Assembly (NCBI RefSeq): GCF_937873615.1
Contig: NZ_CALMYP010000024.1
Span: forward strand, 1-64,000
Length of the DNA stretch: 64,000 nucleotides
Direction of reading: 5' to 3'
From: an uncultured Paracoccus sp.
GTDB taxonomy: Bacteria; Pseudomonadota; Alphaproteobacteria; Rhodobacterales; Rhodobacteraceae
The position numbers and the translations under genes were made by a program. The notes beneath the pieces are model-generated. The model ran no database searches, was not told the DNA's origin, and saw nothing but the letters and a program-made list of their open reading frames with translations. Every line of letters begins with the position of its first letter. Positions within the stretch are counted from its first letter, which is position 1. Shown one piece after another: positions 1-9,344 of this stretch.

Positions 1-85
1 AGAAAAAGGCCGCATGAAAGAGCAAAGAAACCGGCACCTTTTCGAGACAAGTCCAGCGCCGAAGAATCCGGGGCCGGAAATGAGA

Positions 86-114
86 AACGCCCCGGGCTGG
101 CCGGGGCGTTTTTT
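86..114 (+). terminator. Rho-independent terminator
   Basis: A perfect 10-bp stem (AACGCCCCGG / CCGGGGCGTT) with a GCTGG loop is followed on the plus strand by six T residues. It would end a plus-strand gene lying left of the window and could also help stop lpdA transcripts arriving from the right. No gene could be supported in bases 1-85. Confidence 0.85.
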
Positions 115-129
115 CGTGAGAGCGCGCGA

Positions 130-1521
130 TCAGAAATGGATGGCGCGACCGTAGGCGGACAGGACCGATTCGTGCATCATTTCCGACAGGGTCGGATGCG
201 GGAAGACGGTTTCCATCAGCTCGGCCTCGGTGGTTTCCAGCGTGCGGCCGACGACATAGCCCTGAATCAGTTCGGTCACCTCGGCGCCGATCATATGGGC
301 GCCCAGAAGTTCGCCGGTCTTGGCGTCGAAGACGGTCTTGACCAGCCCGTCAGGCTCGCCAAGCGCAATCGCCTTGCCATTGCCGATGAAGGGGAAGCGG
401 CCGACCTTGACCTCGTAACCGGCTTCCTTGGCCTTGGCCTCGGTCAGCCCGACAGAGGCGACCTGCGGGTGGCAATAGGTGCAGCCGGCGATGGAGTTCG
501 GCTTGATCGCGTGCGGATGGCCGCCGGCGATCAGTTCCGCGACCATCACGCCTTCATGGCTGGCCTTATGCGCCAGCCAGGGCGCGCCGGCCACGTCGCC
601 GATGGCATAAAGCCCTTCAACCCCGGTGCGGCAGAATTCGTCGGTCACGACATGGGTGCGGTCGATCTTCACGCTCAGTTTTTCGAGGCCCAGATCCTCG
701 ACATTGCCGACGATGCCGACAGCCGAGATCACGGTGTCGAATTCGACCTTCTCGGTCTTGCCGCCCGATTCGATCTCGGCGATGACCTTGTCGGCCTTGC
801 GATCCAGCGACTTCACCGTCGCCTTTTCCATGATCTTCATGCCCTGTTTCTCGAACTGCTTCTTGGCCAGGGCCGAGATTTCGGCATCCTCGACCGGCAG
901 GACCCGGTCCATCACCTCGACCACGGTCGTATCGACGCCGAGCGTGTTGAAGAAGCTGGCAAATTCGATGCCGATGGCGCCCGAGCCGATGACCAGCAGC
1001 TTCTTCGGCATATGCGGCGGTTTCAGCGCGTGCTTATAGCTCCAGACCCGCTTGCCGTCGGCTTCCAGCCCCGGCAGGTTGCGCGCCCGCGCCCCGGTGG
1101 CGAGGATGACCGACTTGGCGGTCAGTTCTTCCGTGCCTTTGTCGGTCTTGACCGAGACCTTGCCCGGCGCGGTGATCGTCGCCGCACCCATGATCACCGT
1201 GACCTTGTTCTTCTTCAGCAGATGGCCGACCCCGGCCGAAAGCTGCTTGGCCACCCCGCGCGAGCGTTCGACCACCTTGTCGATGTCATAGCCCGGTTTT
1301 TCGACCGACAGGCCGAATTCCTTGGCGCGATGCATCAGGTGAAAGACCTCGGACGAGCGCAGCAGCGCCTTGGTCGGAATGCATCCCCAGTTCAGGCAGA
1401 TGCCACCAAGGTGTTCGCGTTCCACGCAAGCCACCTTGAGGCCAAGCTGTGCCGCGCGGATCGCCGCGACATAGCCGCCGGGGCCTGCACCGATCACGAT
1501 CACGTCGAAATTCTGCGCCAT
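130..1521 (-). CDS. lpdA: Dihydrolipoyl dehydrogenase
   Basis: E3 flavoprotein that reoxidises dihydrolipoamide for the pyruvate and 2-oxoglutarate dehydrogenase complexes, passing electrons to NAD+. The 463-residue length is normal. An FAD-binding GAGPGG lies at residues 11-16, the redox-active disulfide CLNWGC at 42-47, a second Rossmann GSGAIG near 180, an ATGARARNLPG-type FAD segment near 140, and the C-terminal HPTLSE with the catalytic His-Glu pair. The ATG is preceded by GAGGAGG. It stands alone here, 40 bases downstream of a DUF924 gene on the same strand, and is not adjacent to E1/E2 genes in the window. Confidence in the family is very high; which complex it serves cannot be read from the sequence. 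Confidence 0.97.
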   Translation of the reverse strand: MAQNFDVIVIGAGPGGYVAAIRAAQLGLKVACVEREHLGGICLNWGCIPTKALLRSSEVFHLMHRAKEFGLSVEKPGYDIDKVVERSRGVAKQLSAGVGHLLKKNKVTVIMGAATITAPGKVSVKTDKGTEELTAKSVILATGARARNLPGLEADGKRVWSYKHALKPPHMPKKLLVIGSGAIGIEFASFFNTLGVDTTVVEVMDRVLPVEDAEISALAKKQFEKQGMKIMEKATVKSLDRKADKVIAEIESGGKTEKVEFDTVISAVGIVGNVEDLGLEKLSVKIDRTHVVTDEFCRTGVEGLYAIGDVAGAPWLAHKASHEGVMVAELIAGGHPHAIKPNSIAGCTYCHPQVASVGLTEAKAKEAGYEVKVGRFPFIGNGKAIALGEPDGLVKTVFDAKTGELLGAHMIGAEVTELIQGYVVGRTLETTEAELMETVFPHPTLSEMMHESVLSAYGRAIHF

Positions 1522-1560
1522 GAAAACCTCCTCGGCTAAGATAGTTCAGCGTTAAACCAA

Positions 1561-2133
1561 TTACCCGGGGTCAGCAAGCGACAGGCTGCCCTTGACCAGG
1601 GCCGCATAGCCGCCCTGATCGAGGAACATACGTTCCTGCGGTGTCGTCTCGCGGCCGAGCGGGTCGTTTCGCCACGGAAAGCGACCGAAACGGCGGATCA
1701 CCTCGCGATGCAGCCGCGCATGGCGCAGGTTCTCGCCGGGCATGCGGTCCTCGAACAGGGTGACGGCGCGATTCTGATCGCCCATCTCCTCGGAATGTTC
1801 GAAAGGCAGATAGAAGAACTGCCGCTGCGGCTCTGGGGTGGCAAGGTCGTGCCCCTCGGCGATAGCGGCATCGGCGATGCGGCGGGCCAGCTTGTCGGTG
1901 GCAAAGCTGCGGGCATCGCCCCGGAACATATTGCGCGGGAACTGATCGGCCAGGATCAGCAGCGCCAGCGAGGCGTCGCGCCCCTTTGGCCAATCGCCCG
2001 CCAGAGCGTCGATCTTTTCCCAGGCGGGGCGGAAACGCGTGCGGATGTCATCGTCAAGCGTCGGGCCGGGCTGATACCAGCCCTTTTCGCCAACCTCATC
2101 CAACCAGAACGAGATCACGTCATCCGGCACCAT
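1561..2133 (-). CDS. DUF924 family protein
   Basis: 190-residue soluble protein matching the DUF924 family: the FWLDE segment near the N-terminus, ADQFPRNMFRG around residue 63, and the FYLPFEHSE helix around residue 107 are hallmarks of this TPR-like alpha-helical family. Its biochemical role is not established. The start is supported by GGGAGGG upstream of the ATG. It lies between lpdA and an MFS carrier on the same strand with short gaps, so co-transcription is possible but no functional link is evident. Confidence 0.85.
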   Translation of the reverse strand: MVPDDVISFWLDEVGEKGWYQPGPTLDDDIRTRFRPAWEKIDALAGDWPKGRDASLALLILADQFPRNMFRGDARSFATDKLARRIADAAIAEGHDLATPEPQRQFFYLPFEHSEEMGDQNRAVTLFEDRMPGENLRHARLHREVIRRFGRFPWRNDPLGRETTPQERMFLDQGGYAALVKGSLSLADPG

Positions 2134-2198
2134 TGGCTGCCCTCCCCTCTTCTACGGGTATGGTTGCAGCAGCGGCGCGCAGGTGCAAGCCGCTATCG

Positions 2199-3515
2199 TC
2201 AGGAGGGGTGTTCTTCGCCGGCTTCGGCAGGTGCGACCTCGTAATCTGCCGGGGCGATGTCTTCCTGATCCTCGACCGGGGGGGGGTCGTCCTGCGCGTT
2301 TTCCAGCGCCACCTCGACCGCGACCGTGGTCGCGGCGGGGGCGATGACGGCGAAGCTGCCTGTCTCCTCCGGGGTCAGGGCCACGCGCTGCGTCATCCGC
2401 CAGGCGGTATAGGCAGCCAGTGCCGCCATCAGCAGCAGGATATAGATCCAGAAGCCGTTCGGCCCGATCACCGACATCATCCGCCCGACGATCAGCGGGC
2501 CGCCGACCGCGCCGAGCCCGTTGAGGAACAGCAGCCCCGCCGAGGCCGCCGCCATGTCGTCGGCATCGAGGTAGTCGTTGGTATGGGCCAGCAGCAGCGC
2601 ATAGACCGGGTTGGCCACGCCGCCGGCGATGCCGGCCACGATCAGCGTGCCCCAGATGCCGGGATCGAGCAACAGTTGCAGGGCGATGGCCAATACGCCG
2701 AGGACCAGCAATTGCAGGATCAGCAGGCGCCGGTCCATGCGGTCTGACAGCCAGCCGATGGGGAATTGCGCCACCAGCCCGCCCAGATAGACCGCCGCGA
2801 CGATGGCCGAGATGTCGCGCACGCTCATCCCCTTGACCGTGCCCCAGACCGAGGTCATGCCGAGCATGGCCGAGAACACCCCGCCCATGACGAAGATCCC
2901 GATACAGCCAAGCGGCGAGACCTGATAAAGCCGCTTGAAGCTCATCCGTTTCAGCGCCCCGAAGGCCGGCGCGGGCTGGGCCGACAGCAGGATCGGGGTA
3001 AAGGCCAGCGAGACCAGCACCGAAGGCACAATGAACAGCATGAAGCCGCCCGGATCGCCGAAATTGATCAGGAACTGCGCGCTGACCAGCCCGATCATCT
3101 GCACGATCATATAGGCGGACATGGCCTGACCGCGATTCTCGTTGGTGGTCGAGGCGTTCAGCCAGCTTTCGGCGGTGATATAGACGCCCGAGAAGGAAAA
3201 CCCGATCAGCACACGCAGCAGCGACCAGACGATCCAGTTCGGCACGGCGGCGTAAAGGATCAGCACCGCCGAGATAAGCGAGCCGAGCGCGGCGAAGACC
3301 CGCACATGCCCGACCCGCTGGATCATCCCCGGCACCATCCGGCTGCCGAGCAGGAAGCCCGCGAAATAGCCGGACATGACCACGGCCATATGGTCGGTCG
3401 ATATCTGCTCATAGCCGCCGCGGATCCCCAGAAGCGTGCCCTGCATCCCGTTGCCAACCAGAAGCAGCATGATGCCGAGCAGAAGCGGCCAGGTGGTGCG
3501 AAGAACGGAAATCAT
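2199..3515 (-). CDS. MFS transporter (YcaD-like)
   Basis: 438-residue inner-membrane carrier with about twelve hydrophobic helices. A conserved loop, [16 protein letters not shown] near residue 105, is typical of the YcaD-like branch of the major facilitator superfamily, and a WLSDRMDRR motif sits between helices in the second half. A roughly 50-residue acidic, alanine-rich tail ([12 protein letters not shown] and similar) follows the last helix and is probably cytoplasmic. Its ATG overlaps the queA stop by four bases (ATGA), so the two are probably translationally coupled, although substrate and relation to queuosine are unknown. Confidence 0.85.
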   Translation of the reverse strand: MISVLRTTWPLLLGIMLLLVGNGMQGTLLGIRGGYEQISTDHMAVVMSGYFAGFLLGSRMVPGMIQRVGHVRVFAALGSLISAVLILYAAVPNWIVWSLLRVLIGFSFSGVYITAESWLNASTTNENRGQAMSAYMIVQMIGLVSAQFLINFGDPGGFMLFIVPSVLVSLAFTPILLSAQPAPAFGALKRMSFKRLYQVSPLGCIGIFVMGGVFSAMLGMTSVWGTVKGMSVRDISAIVAAVYLGGLVAQFPIGWLSDRMDRRLLILQLLVLGVLAIALQLLLDPGIWGTLIVAGIAGGVANPVYALLLAHTNDYLDADDMAAASAGLLFLNGLGAVGGPLIVGRMMSVIGPNGFWIYILLLMAALAAYTAWRMTQRVALTPEETGSFAVIAPAATTVAVEVALENAQDDPPPVEDQEDIAPADYEVAPAEAGEEHPS

Positions 3516-4570
3516 GCGGACCTCTCGGGGATCAGAAGCGAGGCATCTCCGTAGGAGAAGAAGCGATAACCCGTGTCAACCGCGTGACGATAGATCTCGC
3601 GGATCGCATCCTGCCCCATCAGCGCCGAGACCAGCATCAGCAGGGTGGATTTCGGCAGGTGGAAATTGGTCATCAGCGCATCGGTGACGCGGAAGCGAAA
3701 GCCGGGATAGATGAAGATGTCGGTGGCGGCGGCGAAGGGGGCGACGCGGCCGTCATCGGTTGCAGCCGATTCGATAAGGCGCAGCGCGGTGGTGCCGACC
3801 GGGATCACCCGCCCGCCTTGCGCTTTGGTCTGGTTGATAAGGGCCGCCGCCTCGGGCGTGACCTCGCCCCATTCGGCATGCATCCTGTGGGTGGTCACAT
3901 CCTCGACCTTGACCGGCAGGAAGGTGCCGGCACCGACATGCAGGGTGACATGGGCAAAGCGGATGCCGCGCGCGTCCAGTTCGGCCAGCAGGGATTGATC
4001 GAAATGCAGGCTGGCGGTCGGGGCCGCGACAGCGCCCGAATTCTTCGCCCAGACGGTCTGGTAATCGCTGCGGTCGGCGGCGTCGGGGGCGCGCAAAGCC
4101 GCGATATAGGGCGGCAGGGGCATGGCGCCGACCTGATCGAGCGCCGCATCCAGCGCATTGCCCGCCGCATCGAAATCCAGAATCAGATCGGTCTCGCCCA
4201 TCTCGGCCACCCGGGCCGAGAGCGTCTTGCCGAAGCGGATCACCTCGCCCGGTTTCAGCTTGCGCAGCGGCTTCGCCAGCGCCCGCCAGCCGGTTGCCAC
4301 GGGTTCGAGCAGCGTGATCTCGACCTTCGCCGTCACCTCGCCCTGCAGGGTCTGGCGCAGGCGCTGACCGCTCAGCCGCGCCGGGATCACCTTGGTGTCA
4401 TTGAGCACCAGCAGATCGCCGGGGCGCAGGATGTCGGGCAGATCGAAGACATGCCGGTCCGCGATCGTCTGCCCCTGTGCCAGAAGCAGGCGCGCGGCGC
4501 TGCGCGGCCGCGCGGGTCGCGTCGCGATCAGGCCTTCCGGCAGGTGAAAATCGAAATCCGACAGCTTCAT
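3512..4570 (-). CDS. queA: S-adenosylmethionine:tRNA ribosyltransferase-isomerase
   Basis: Transfers the ribosyl moiety of AdoMet to 7-aminomethyl-7-deazaguanine in tRNA, giving epoxyqueuosine at the wobble position of GUN anticodons. The protein begins [16 protein letters not shown], the invariant QueA N-terminus, so the internal ATG at 4570 is preferred over the ORF opening 36 bases upstream. Other family blocks are [13 protein letters not shown] near residue 55, the HVGAGTF segment with downstream EWGEV, and the [16 protein letters not shown] block near the C-terminus. Length 352 residues is typical. It is coupled by an ATGA overlap to the downstream MFS gene. Confidence 0.96.
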   Translation of the reverse strand: MKLSDFDFHLPEGLIATRPARPRSAARLLLAQGQTIADRHVFDLPDILRPGDLLVLNDTKVIPARLSGQRLRQTLQGEVTAKVEITLLEPVATGWRALAKPLRKLKPGEVIRFGKTLSARVAEMGETDLILDFDAAGNALDAALDQVGAMPLPPYIAALRAPDAADRSDYQTVWAKNSGAVAAPTASLHFDQSLLAELDARGIRFAHVTLHVGAGTFLPVKVEDVTTHRMHAEWGEVTPEAAALINQTKAQGGRVIPVGTTALRLIESAATDDGRVAPFAAATDIFIYPGFRFRVTDALMTNFHLPKSTLLMLVSALMGQDAIREIYRHAVDTGYRFFSYGDASLLIPERSA

Positions 4571-4643
4571 GCGGCGGCTTCTCTGCCTGCAAAACCGGCA
4601 GGTCAACCCCCGGTCAGGGACCGCCGATGCAAATGCCGGTCAA

Positions 4644-4780
4644 CAGGCGTTGATGCGGGCGGAAAATGACAGAGATGCAAGGGGTTCCAGCCCCGGGGCC
4701 AGACCCCGGCCCCCAACGCGCCCCGATGGCCACCGCGCGTATCGGAGCGGTTCCGGCCTTCTCGCCGCGATCAACGCCTG
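4644..4780. repeat. Intergenic inverted-repeat element, about 137 bp
   Basis: Exact 11-base inverted arms CAGGCGTTGAT (4644-4654) and ATCAACGCCTG (4770-4780) bracket a GC-rich core that contains an internal hairpin (CCGGGG-CCAGA-CCCCGG around 4694-4710). It fills most of the 253-base gap between the BadF-type kinase and queA. It resembles a small intergenic repeat or miniature element; there is no coding capacity and no transposase nearby. Whether copies occur elsewhere in the genome cannot be told from this window. Confidence 0.4.
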
Positions 4781-4823
4781 ACCCGCAATACCGATTCGAC
4801 GCAAAGCGGAAGCGGTTCGGATT

Positions 4824-5666
4824 TCAATCGGCGCCGGGCCTTCCGCCCGCCCGCGCCAGTGCCAAAGCCCCGTCGAGCGGCCCGCCCAGAGGGTCGAGGA
4901 TCGGCCAATGCCCGGCCAGAAGCCCGGCATAAAGCGGGCCGAGACCGCCGGTAAAGACCACAGGCAGATCCGCATCGCCGCGCAAGCGCGAGATCGAGGC
5001 CGCCACCGTCCGGGCCGCCTCTGCCAGCAGCCTTTCGGCGGCAGGGTCTTCGCGCGCAGCCATGATATGGCGGATCTCGGCACCGAATTCGGCCCCGGTG
5101 GCCCGACGGGCGAAGGCCACGATCCCGGCCGGCCCGCCATGCCGGGCAAGGGTCGCATGGGTCAGGGGCGTGGCCACCGACAGCCCGTCATGGGCGCGCA
5201 GCACATCGGCAAGAAAACGTCTGCCCAGCCAGTTGCCCGAGCCTTCATCGCCCAGCACCGGCCCCCAGCCGCCAAGCGTCGCGACCTTGCCCTGCACCTG
5301 CCGGATGAAGACCGAACCCGTGCCCATCGCCGCCACGATCCCGTCCCGTGGACCGAGCGCACCGGCAGCGGCGGTCTGGGCATCCTGGAGGACCCGGGTC
5401 CGAGCGAAGGGCAGCAATGCCGGCAACCATTCGGCGGCACCGGAGGTATTCGCCCCCGCCAGCCCCAGCACCGCGCTGACCTGTGCCGGATCGTGACCGC
5501 CAAGGGCCTGGCTCGCGCAGGCACTCAGCGCCGCGACGGCACCTTCGGGGTCGGACATGATATTGCAGGGACCGCCCTCGCCCCGGCCAAGCACATGGCC
5601 CTGATCGTCGGCCAGCACCGCGCGGCAACCGCTGCCGCCGCCGTCCAGCCCCAGAAACAGCGTCAA
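4824..5666 (-). CDS. BadF/BadG-type ATPase, probable N-acetylglucosamine kinase
   Basis: 280-residue ASKHA-fold kinase. The phosphate-1 motif FLGLDGGGSGCRAVL at the N-terminus and the later MGTGSVFIR and FTGGLGPLYAG adenosine-type motifs mark the BadF/BadG/BcrA/BcrD family, whose soluble single-domain members include GlcNAc and glucosamine kinases. The only plausible start is TTG at 5666, inside a TTGA overlap with the map stop, so translation is probably coupled to map. The specific substrate is inferred from the family only. An unrelated ROK-family amino-sugar kinase sits at 53883-54803. Confidence 0.75.
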   Translation of the reverse strand: MTLFLGLDGGGSGCRAVLADDQGHVLGRGEGGPCNIMSDPEGAVAALSACASQALGGHDPAQVSAVLGLAGANTSGAAEWLPALLPFARTRVLQDAQTAAAGALGPRDGIVAAMGTGSVFIRQVQGKVATLGGWGPVLGDEGSGNWLGRRFLADVLRAHDGLSVATPLTHATLARHGGPAGIVAFARRATGAEFGAEIRHIMAAREDPAAERLLAEAARTVAASISRLRGDADLPVVFTGGLGPLYAGLLAGHWPILDPLGGPLDGALALARAGGRPGAD

Positions 5667-6466
5667 TCCATATCCGGGAAGAACCTGCCGCCGGGCGAGA
5701 GGGTGAAAATCTCGGCCCCGGTGGCGGTGACGCCGATCGAGTGTTCGAACTGCGCCGACAGCGATTTGTCGCGGGTCACTGCCGTCCAGTCATCGGCCAG
5801 AACCTTGGTCTCGGGCCGGCCGAGATTGATCATCGGTTCGATGGTGAAGAACATGCCTTCCTCGATCACCGGGCCTTTGCCGGGGCGACCGAAATGCAGC
5901 ACGTTGGGCGGGGCGTGAAAGACCCGGCCAAGGCCGTGGCCGCAGAAATCGCGCACCACCGACATGCGCTGCCCCTCGGCATATTCCTGGATCGCCCAGC
6001 CGATATCGCCGAAGGTGGCACCGGGGCGCACGGCCTCGATCCCCTTCATCAGCGCGTCATGGGTGACCTGGATCAGCCGCTTCGCCTTTACCGAGGGCTT
6101 GCCGGCGACATACATCCGGCTGCTGTCGCCGAACCAGCCATCGACGATCACGGTCACGTCGATATTCAGGATATCGCCGTCTTTCAGCAGCTTGTCGCCG
6201 GGAATGCCGTGGCAGACGACATGATTCACGCTGATGCAACTGGCATGTTGATAGCCGCGATAGCCGATGGTGGCCGAGGTCGCGCCCGCAGCCTCGACCC
6301 GGTTCCGGATGAAATCGTCGATCTCGCCGGTCGTCGCGCCGGGCTGGACCAGGGCGGCCACCTCGTCGAGGATCAGCGCGGCAAGCGCGCCGGCCTTCTG
6401 CATACCCGCGAAATCGCCGGGCTGATGAATGCGGATACCTTCCCGCGTGACCGTGCCGTCGTTCAT
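5663..6466 (-). CDS. map: Type I methionine aminopeptidase
   Basis: Removes the initiator methionine from nascent proteins. The five metal ligands of the pita-bread fold are visible: the two Asp in NIDVTVIVDGWFGDSSR, His in CGHGLGRVFH, Glu in FFTIEPM and Glu in QFEHSIGVT; the substrate-gating His is in VCHGIPGD. Length 267 residues fits the bacterial enzyme without an N-terminal zinc finger. It is the first gene of a two-gene unit with the BadF-type kinase. Confidence 0.96.
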   Translation of the reverse strand: MNDGTVTREGIRIHQPGDFAGMQKAGALAALILDEVAALVQPGATTGEIDDFIRNRVEAAGATSATIGYRGYQHASCISVNHVVCHGIPGDKLLKDGDILNIDVTVIVDGWFGDSSRMYVAGKPSVKAKRLIQVTHDALMKGIEAVRPGATFGDIGWAIQEYAEGQRMSVVRDFCGHGLGRVFHAPPNVLHFGRPGKGPVIEEGMFFTIEPMINLGRPETKVLADDWTAVTRDKSLSAQFEHSIGVTATGAEIFTLSPGGRFFPDMD

Positions 6467-6559
6467 GATCCTACCTTTCCTTCACCGTCACATAACCACG
6501 GCGGGCGGCTTGTTCCAGCCCCGTGGCGCGCGTAGTCTCGCCCGAAAACGGAGACACAG

Positions 6560-7300
6560 ATGCAATCCGACAACAAGACCGCCGCGATTCTGGTCATCGG
6601 CGACGAAATCCTTTCGGGCCGCACCCGCGAGGGCAATGCCCATCACCTGTCCGGCGTGCTGAACGCGGTCGGCATCGACCTGAAGGAAATCCGCGTCGTC
6701 GCCGACGAGCAGCCGTTGATCGTCGAGGCGATCCGGGCGCTCGATGGCTCGCTTGGCGGGCGCTACGACCTGCTGTTCACCTCGGGCGGGATCGGCCCCA
6801 CCCATGACGACGTGACCGCCGATGCGGTGGCCGAGGCTTTCGGTGTCGGGATCGAGATGAATGACGAGGCTCTGGCCGTGATGCGCGCCCGCTGGGAGGC
6901 CCGCGGGGTCGAGGTCAGCGGCAACCGGCTGCGCATGGCCCGTATCCCGCTGACGGCAAAGCTGATCCCGAACAGTTTCAGCGCCGCCCCCGGCTTTCAT
7001 ATCGGCAATACCTATGTGATGGCCGGCGTGCCCGAGGTCTTCCGGGTCATGGTCGAGGCGATCCTGCCGGAATTGCCAACGGGCCGGATACCGGTCAGCG
7101 AATCGCTCGATGTGCATCGCGGCGAATCGGACGTGGCCGACGATCTGAAGGCGGTGGCGGACAGCTATGGGGATCTCTCGCTCGGCTCCTATCCCTGGCA
7201 TCGGGACGGGACCTACGGCACGGTGCTGGTGATCCGGGGCCTCGACGGGGGCCGCGTGGCCTCGGCCATGGCCGAGTTGAAGCAGCGGATCGGGATGTGA
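6560..7300 (+). CDS. CinA/MoaB-domain (molybdopterin-binding) protein
   Basis: 246-residue stand-alone MoCF-biosynthesis (MoaB/Mog-like) domain as found in the N-terminal part of CinA. Visible motifs are the N-terminal AAILVIGDEILSGRTREGN and the phosphate-binding TSGGIGPTHDDVT near residue 75, plus PGFHIGNTYVMAGVPEV, all typical of the short CinA form. The C-terminal nicotinamide-nucleotide deamidase domain of full CinA is absent, as is common in alphaproteobacteria. It is coupled to the GNAT gene by a GTGA overlap and diverges from map. Confidence 0.85.
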   Translation: MQSDNKTAAILVIGDEILSGRTREGNAHHLSGVLNAVGIDLKEIRVVADEQPLIVEAIRALDGSLGGRYDLLFTSGGIGPTHDDVTADAVAEAFGVGIEMNDEALAVMRARWEARGVEVSGNRLRMARIPLTAKLIPNSFSAAPGFHIGNTYVMAGVPEVFRVMVEAILPELPTGRIPVSESLDVHRGESDVADDLKAVADSYGDLSLGSYPWHRDGTYGTVLVIRGLDGGRVASAMAELKQRIGM

Positions 7301-8016
7301 GCCGGCCCGGCCCCGAGATCGAGGCCGCCTTCGAGGGCAGTTGGCCGGCCGCAGAATATGCCGAGGCCGGGGGCTTTCGCATCGGTCGCGGTCTTGGCGG
7401 CGGCAAGCGCGTCGGCTCGGCCCGGGCGACGGGGCCGGATTGGACGGCGGCGGGGATCGACCGGGCCGTGGACGTTCAGAAGATGTGGGATCAGTCGCCG
7501 ATCTTCCGGGTTTCGGACAGCGAGCCCCGTCTGGCCGAAGCCCTGTCCGCCCGTGGTTTCCGCGACCATACGCCGACGGTGATGATGACCGCGCCGGTCG
7601 CGGCGCTGACCGATATCGATGTGCCGCCGGTCACCAGCTTCGCGCTCTGGCCGCCGCTCGCCATCCAGCGCGAATTGTGGGAGGAACAGGGCATCGGCCC
7701 GGCCCGGCAGGCGGTGATGGCGCGGGTTGCGGCACCGAAGGCGGCGCTTCTGGGGCGGATCAAGGACCGCGCCGCTGCCGTGGCCTTTGTGGCCGAGGTG
7801 CAGGGAATTGCGGTGCTGCACGCGCTTGAGGTGCTGCCGTCGATGCGCCGCGAGGGGTTGGCCACCTGGACCCTGCGCGAGGCCGCATTCTGGGCCGAGG
7901 CGCGGGGAGCCGATACGATGCTGCTGGCGGTCACAGCCGGAAATGCCGGTGCCATCGCGCTTTATCGCAAGCTGGGTTTTGCGCCCGTCGCCGGCTATCG
8001 CTATTTCGAGGCCTGA
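7297..8016 (+). CDS. GNAT family N-acetyltransferase
   Basis: 239 residues; starts at GTG overlapping the previous stop (GTGA). The C-terminal third holds the acetyl-CoA-binding GNAT core: VLPSMRREGLATWTL (variant of R/Q-x-x-G-x-G/A) followed by LLAVTAGNAGAIALYRKLGF, the standard beta5-alpha segment. The N-terminal 120 residues are poorly conserved and may carry acceptor specificity. The acceptor is unknown; coupling with the CinA-like gene is the only functional hint. Confidence 0.82.
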   Translation: MSRPGPEIEAAFEGSWPAAEYAEAGGFRIGRGLGGGKRVGSARATGPDWTAAGIDRAVDVQKMWDQSPIFRVSDSEPRLAEALSARGFRDHTPTVMMTAPVAALTDIDVPPVTSFALWPPLAIQRELWEEQGIGPARQAVMARVAAPKAALLGRIKDRAAAVAFVAEVQGIAVLHALEVLPSMRREGLATWTLREAAFWAEARGADTMLLAVTAGNAGAIALYRKLGFAPVAGYRYFEA

Positions 8017-8019
8017 GCC

Positions 8020-8397
8020 TCAGCCCCGCCCGAAACGGCGGAATTCGCGCTTCAGCAGTTCAAGCTCGGCCCGGACGAGGTCCAGCTCGGCCAGCAGGTC
8101 GCGCTGCAGCGCCCGCCCGGCAGAGACCGAGAGGCTGGCCAGAGGCTGGCCCCGCCCGACCGGCGCTTCATCGCCCGCGACCTCCTCGAACAGCAGGAAG
8201 CTGGTCACGCCGTCGCCCAGACGCTCGGCCGGCAGATCCACGTCGATGCGCCAGATGCCTTCGCCCGCCGCCGCGATCCGGGCCTCGGCAACGCGTTCGC
8301 CGTTATGGACCAGCCCGGCCTGTGCCGGGGCGGCAGCGCGGTGCAGAAGCCCCGACCAGGTGCCCGCCTTCAAACCGAGATTTTCGAAGTCAGACAT
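8020..8397 (-). CDS. Conserved hypothetical protein
   Basis: 125-residue protein without membrane segments. A beta-rich N-terminal two thirds is followed by a basic C-terminal helix (LLAELDLVRAELELLKREFRR) of coiled-coil character. I do not assign a function; it looks like a lineage-conserved Rhodobacteraceae hypothetical. It follows the DUF6478-like gene after only seven bases and is probably in the same operon, converging on the GNAT gene with a 3-base gap. Confidence 0.7.
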   Translation of the reverse strand: MSDFENLGLKAGTWSGLLHRAAAPAQAGLVHNGERVAEARIAAAGEGIWRIDVDLPAERLGDGVTSFLLFEEVAGDEAPVGRGQPLASLSVSAGRALQRDLLAELDLVRAELELLKREFRRFGRG

Positions 8398-8404
8398 GGC
8401 TCAC

Positions 8405-9226
8405 CTATACATTCGCCCGCAAATGCCGCGAGAAGATCATTTCGCGGACGGTCACGGCATTCATGGCCGGCTTTTCGAAGATCAGGTCCAGCCAGATCTT
8501 GTCCAGCCGCTTTTCGTTCATCTGGGTCAGGGCGAGGTCGAATTCCACGACCTTCGAACAGGTCCGGCCCGGCGCTATTTCGCCCAGATGGCGAAGCAGT
8601 TCTTCGGTATTCGGGCCATTTCCGATATTCAGCCGGGCATAGATATTCTGGCTGGCCTCGACCTGCAGAACGAGTGCCAGACGAATGATGTGATTGTGGG
8701 TCAGCCCGTCCAGAACCTCGGGCGCGAGATCGATGGACAGCGAAAGGAAGCTTCCAGAAAAGCCGAAGGTCTCCAGCCGCAGCCCGAAAGCCGCCAGATC
8801 GGTCACATCGACATTGCGAATCTGGTGCAGGATCAGTGTGCAATCGGTGCAATCGTGCCAGAGGGCGGTGCCGTCGGTCAGCTTGCCGCCACTTTGTGGC
8901 GCGACCATTCCCGGCTGACGAAGCGCCGCGTCAAGCAGTTCGGGTCGCCACCGCCAATCGGTGCCAGCAGGCAGGGGCAGCGCAGACAATGCGGCACGGC
9001 TGGCAAGAACACGGTCGGTCGAGATCAACAGAAACTGGTCGAGTTCGCGCTGCAACTGCCTGGCTTCGGCGCGCAGATTGCGCAGCCGTGCCGGGCGCAG
9101 ATTCTGGATGTCGCGGCGCATCGCAGCCCAGATCGCGGCAACGCGCTGCCGTGCCATGCGATCCAACCAAATGCGCGGACGTAAGGGCAAACCCGATCCT
9201 GTCAACCAAATATCTCGACCTGCCAC
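8405..9226 (-). CDS. DUF6478-like family protein
   Basis: 273-residue soluble protein that I recognise as the Rhodobacteraceae DUF6478 type: a basic N-terminal helix (ARLRNLRAEARQLQRELDQF), then WRPELL, HDCTDCTL, FSGSFLSLSIDL, and a C-terminal FDLALTQMNEKRLDKIWLDLIFE block. Function is unknown. The longest frame begins at GTG 9226; a TTG about 50 bases in or an ATG at 9157 are alternatives and none has a strong ribosome binding site, so the start is uncertain. Co-directional with the small hypothetical downstream. Confidence 0.75.
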   Translation of the reverse strand: MAGRDIWLTGSGLPLRPRIWLDRMARQRVAAIWAAMRRDIQNLRPARLRNLRAEARQLQRELDQFLLISTDRVLASRAALSALPLPAGTDWRWRPELLDAALRQPGMVAPQSGGKLTDGTALWHDCTDCTLILHQIRNVDVTDLAAFGLRLETFGFSGSFLSLSIDLAPEVLDGLTHNHIIRLALVLQVEASQNIYARLNIGNGPNTEELLRHLGEIAPGRTCSKVVEFDLALTQMNEKRLDKIWLDLIFEKPAMNAVTVREMIFSRHLRANV

Positions 9227-9344
9227 GGAATAAACAAGCCAATGGCCTGCGGCAAGCCTTCATTGGGGGATAACGCGTCCAACTCCTCGGCAGGGACCTC
9301 GCCTGAATCGTCGTTGCAGCGCCGGGTCAACCGCGTCCCACCCC

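Noticed and set aside
1-85. Possible 3' end of a plus-strand gene at the left edge
   Set aside because: Two frames are open for the short distance but neither gives recognisable sequence; only the terminator is supported.
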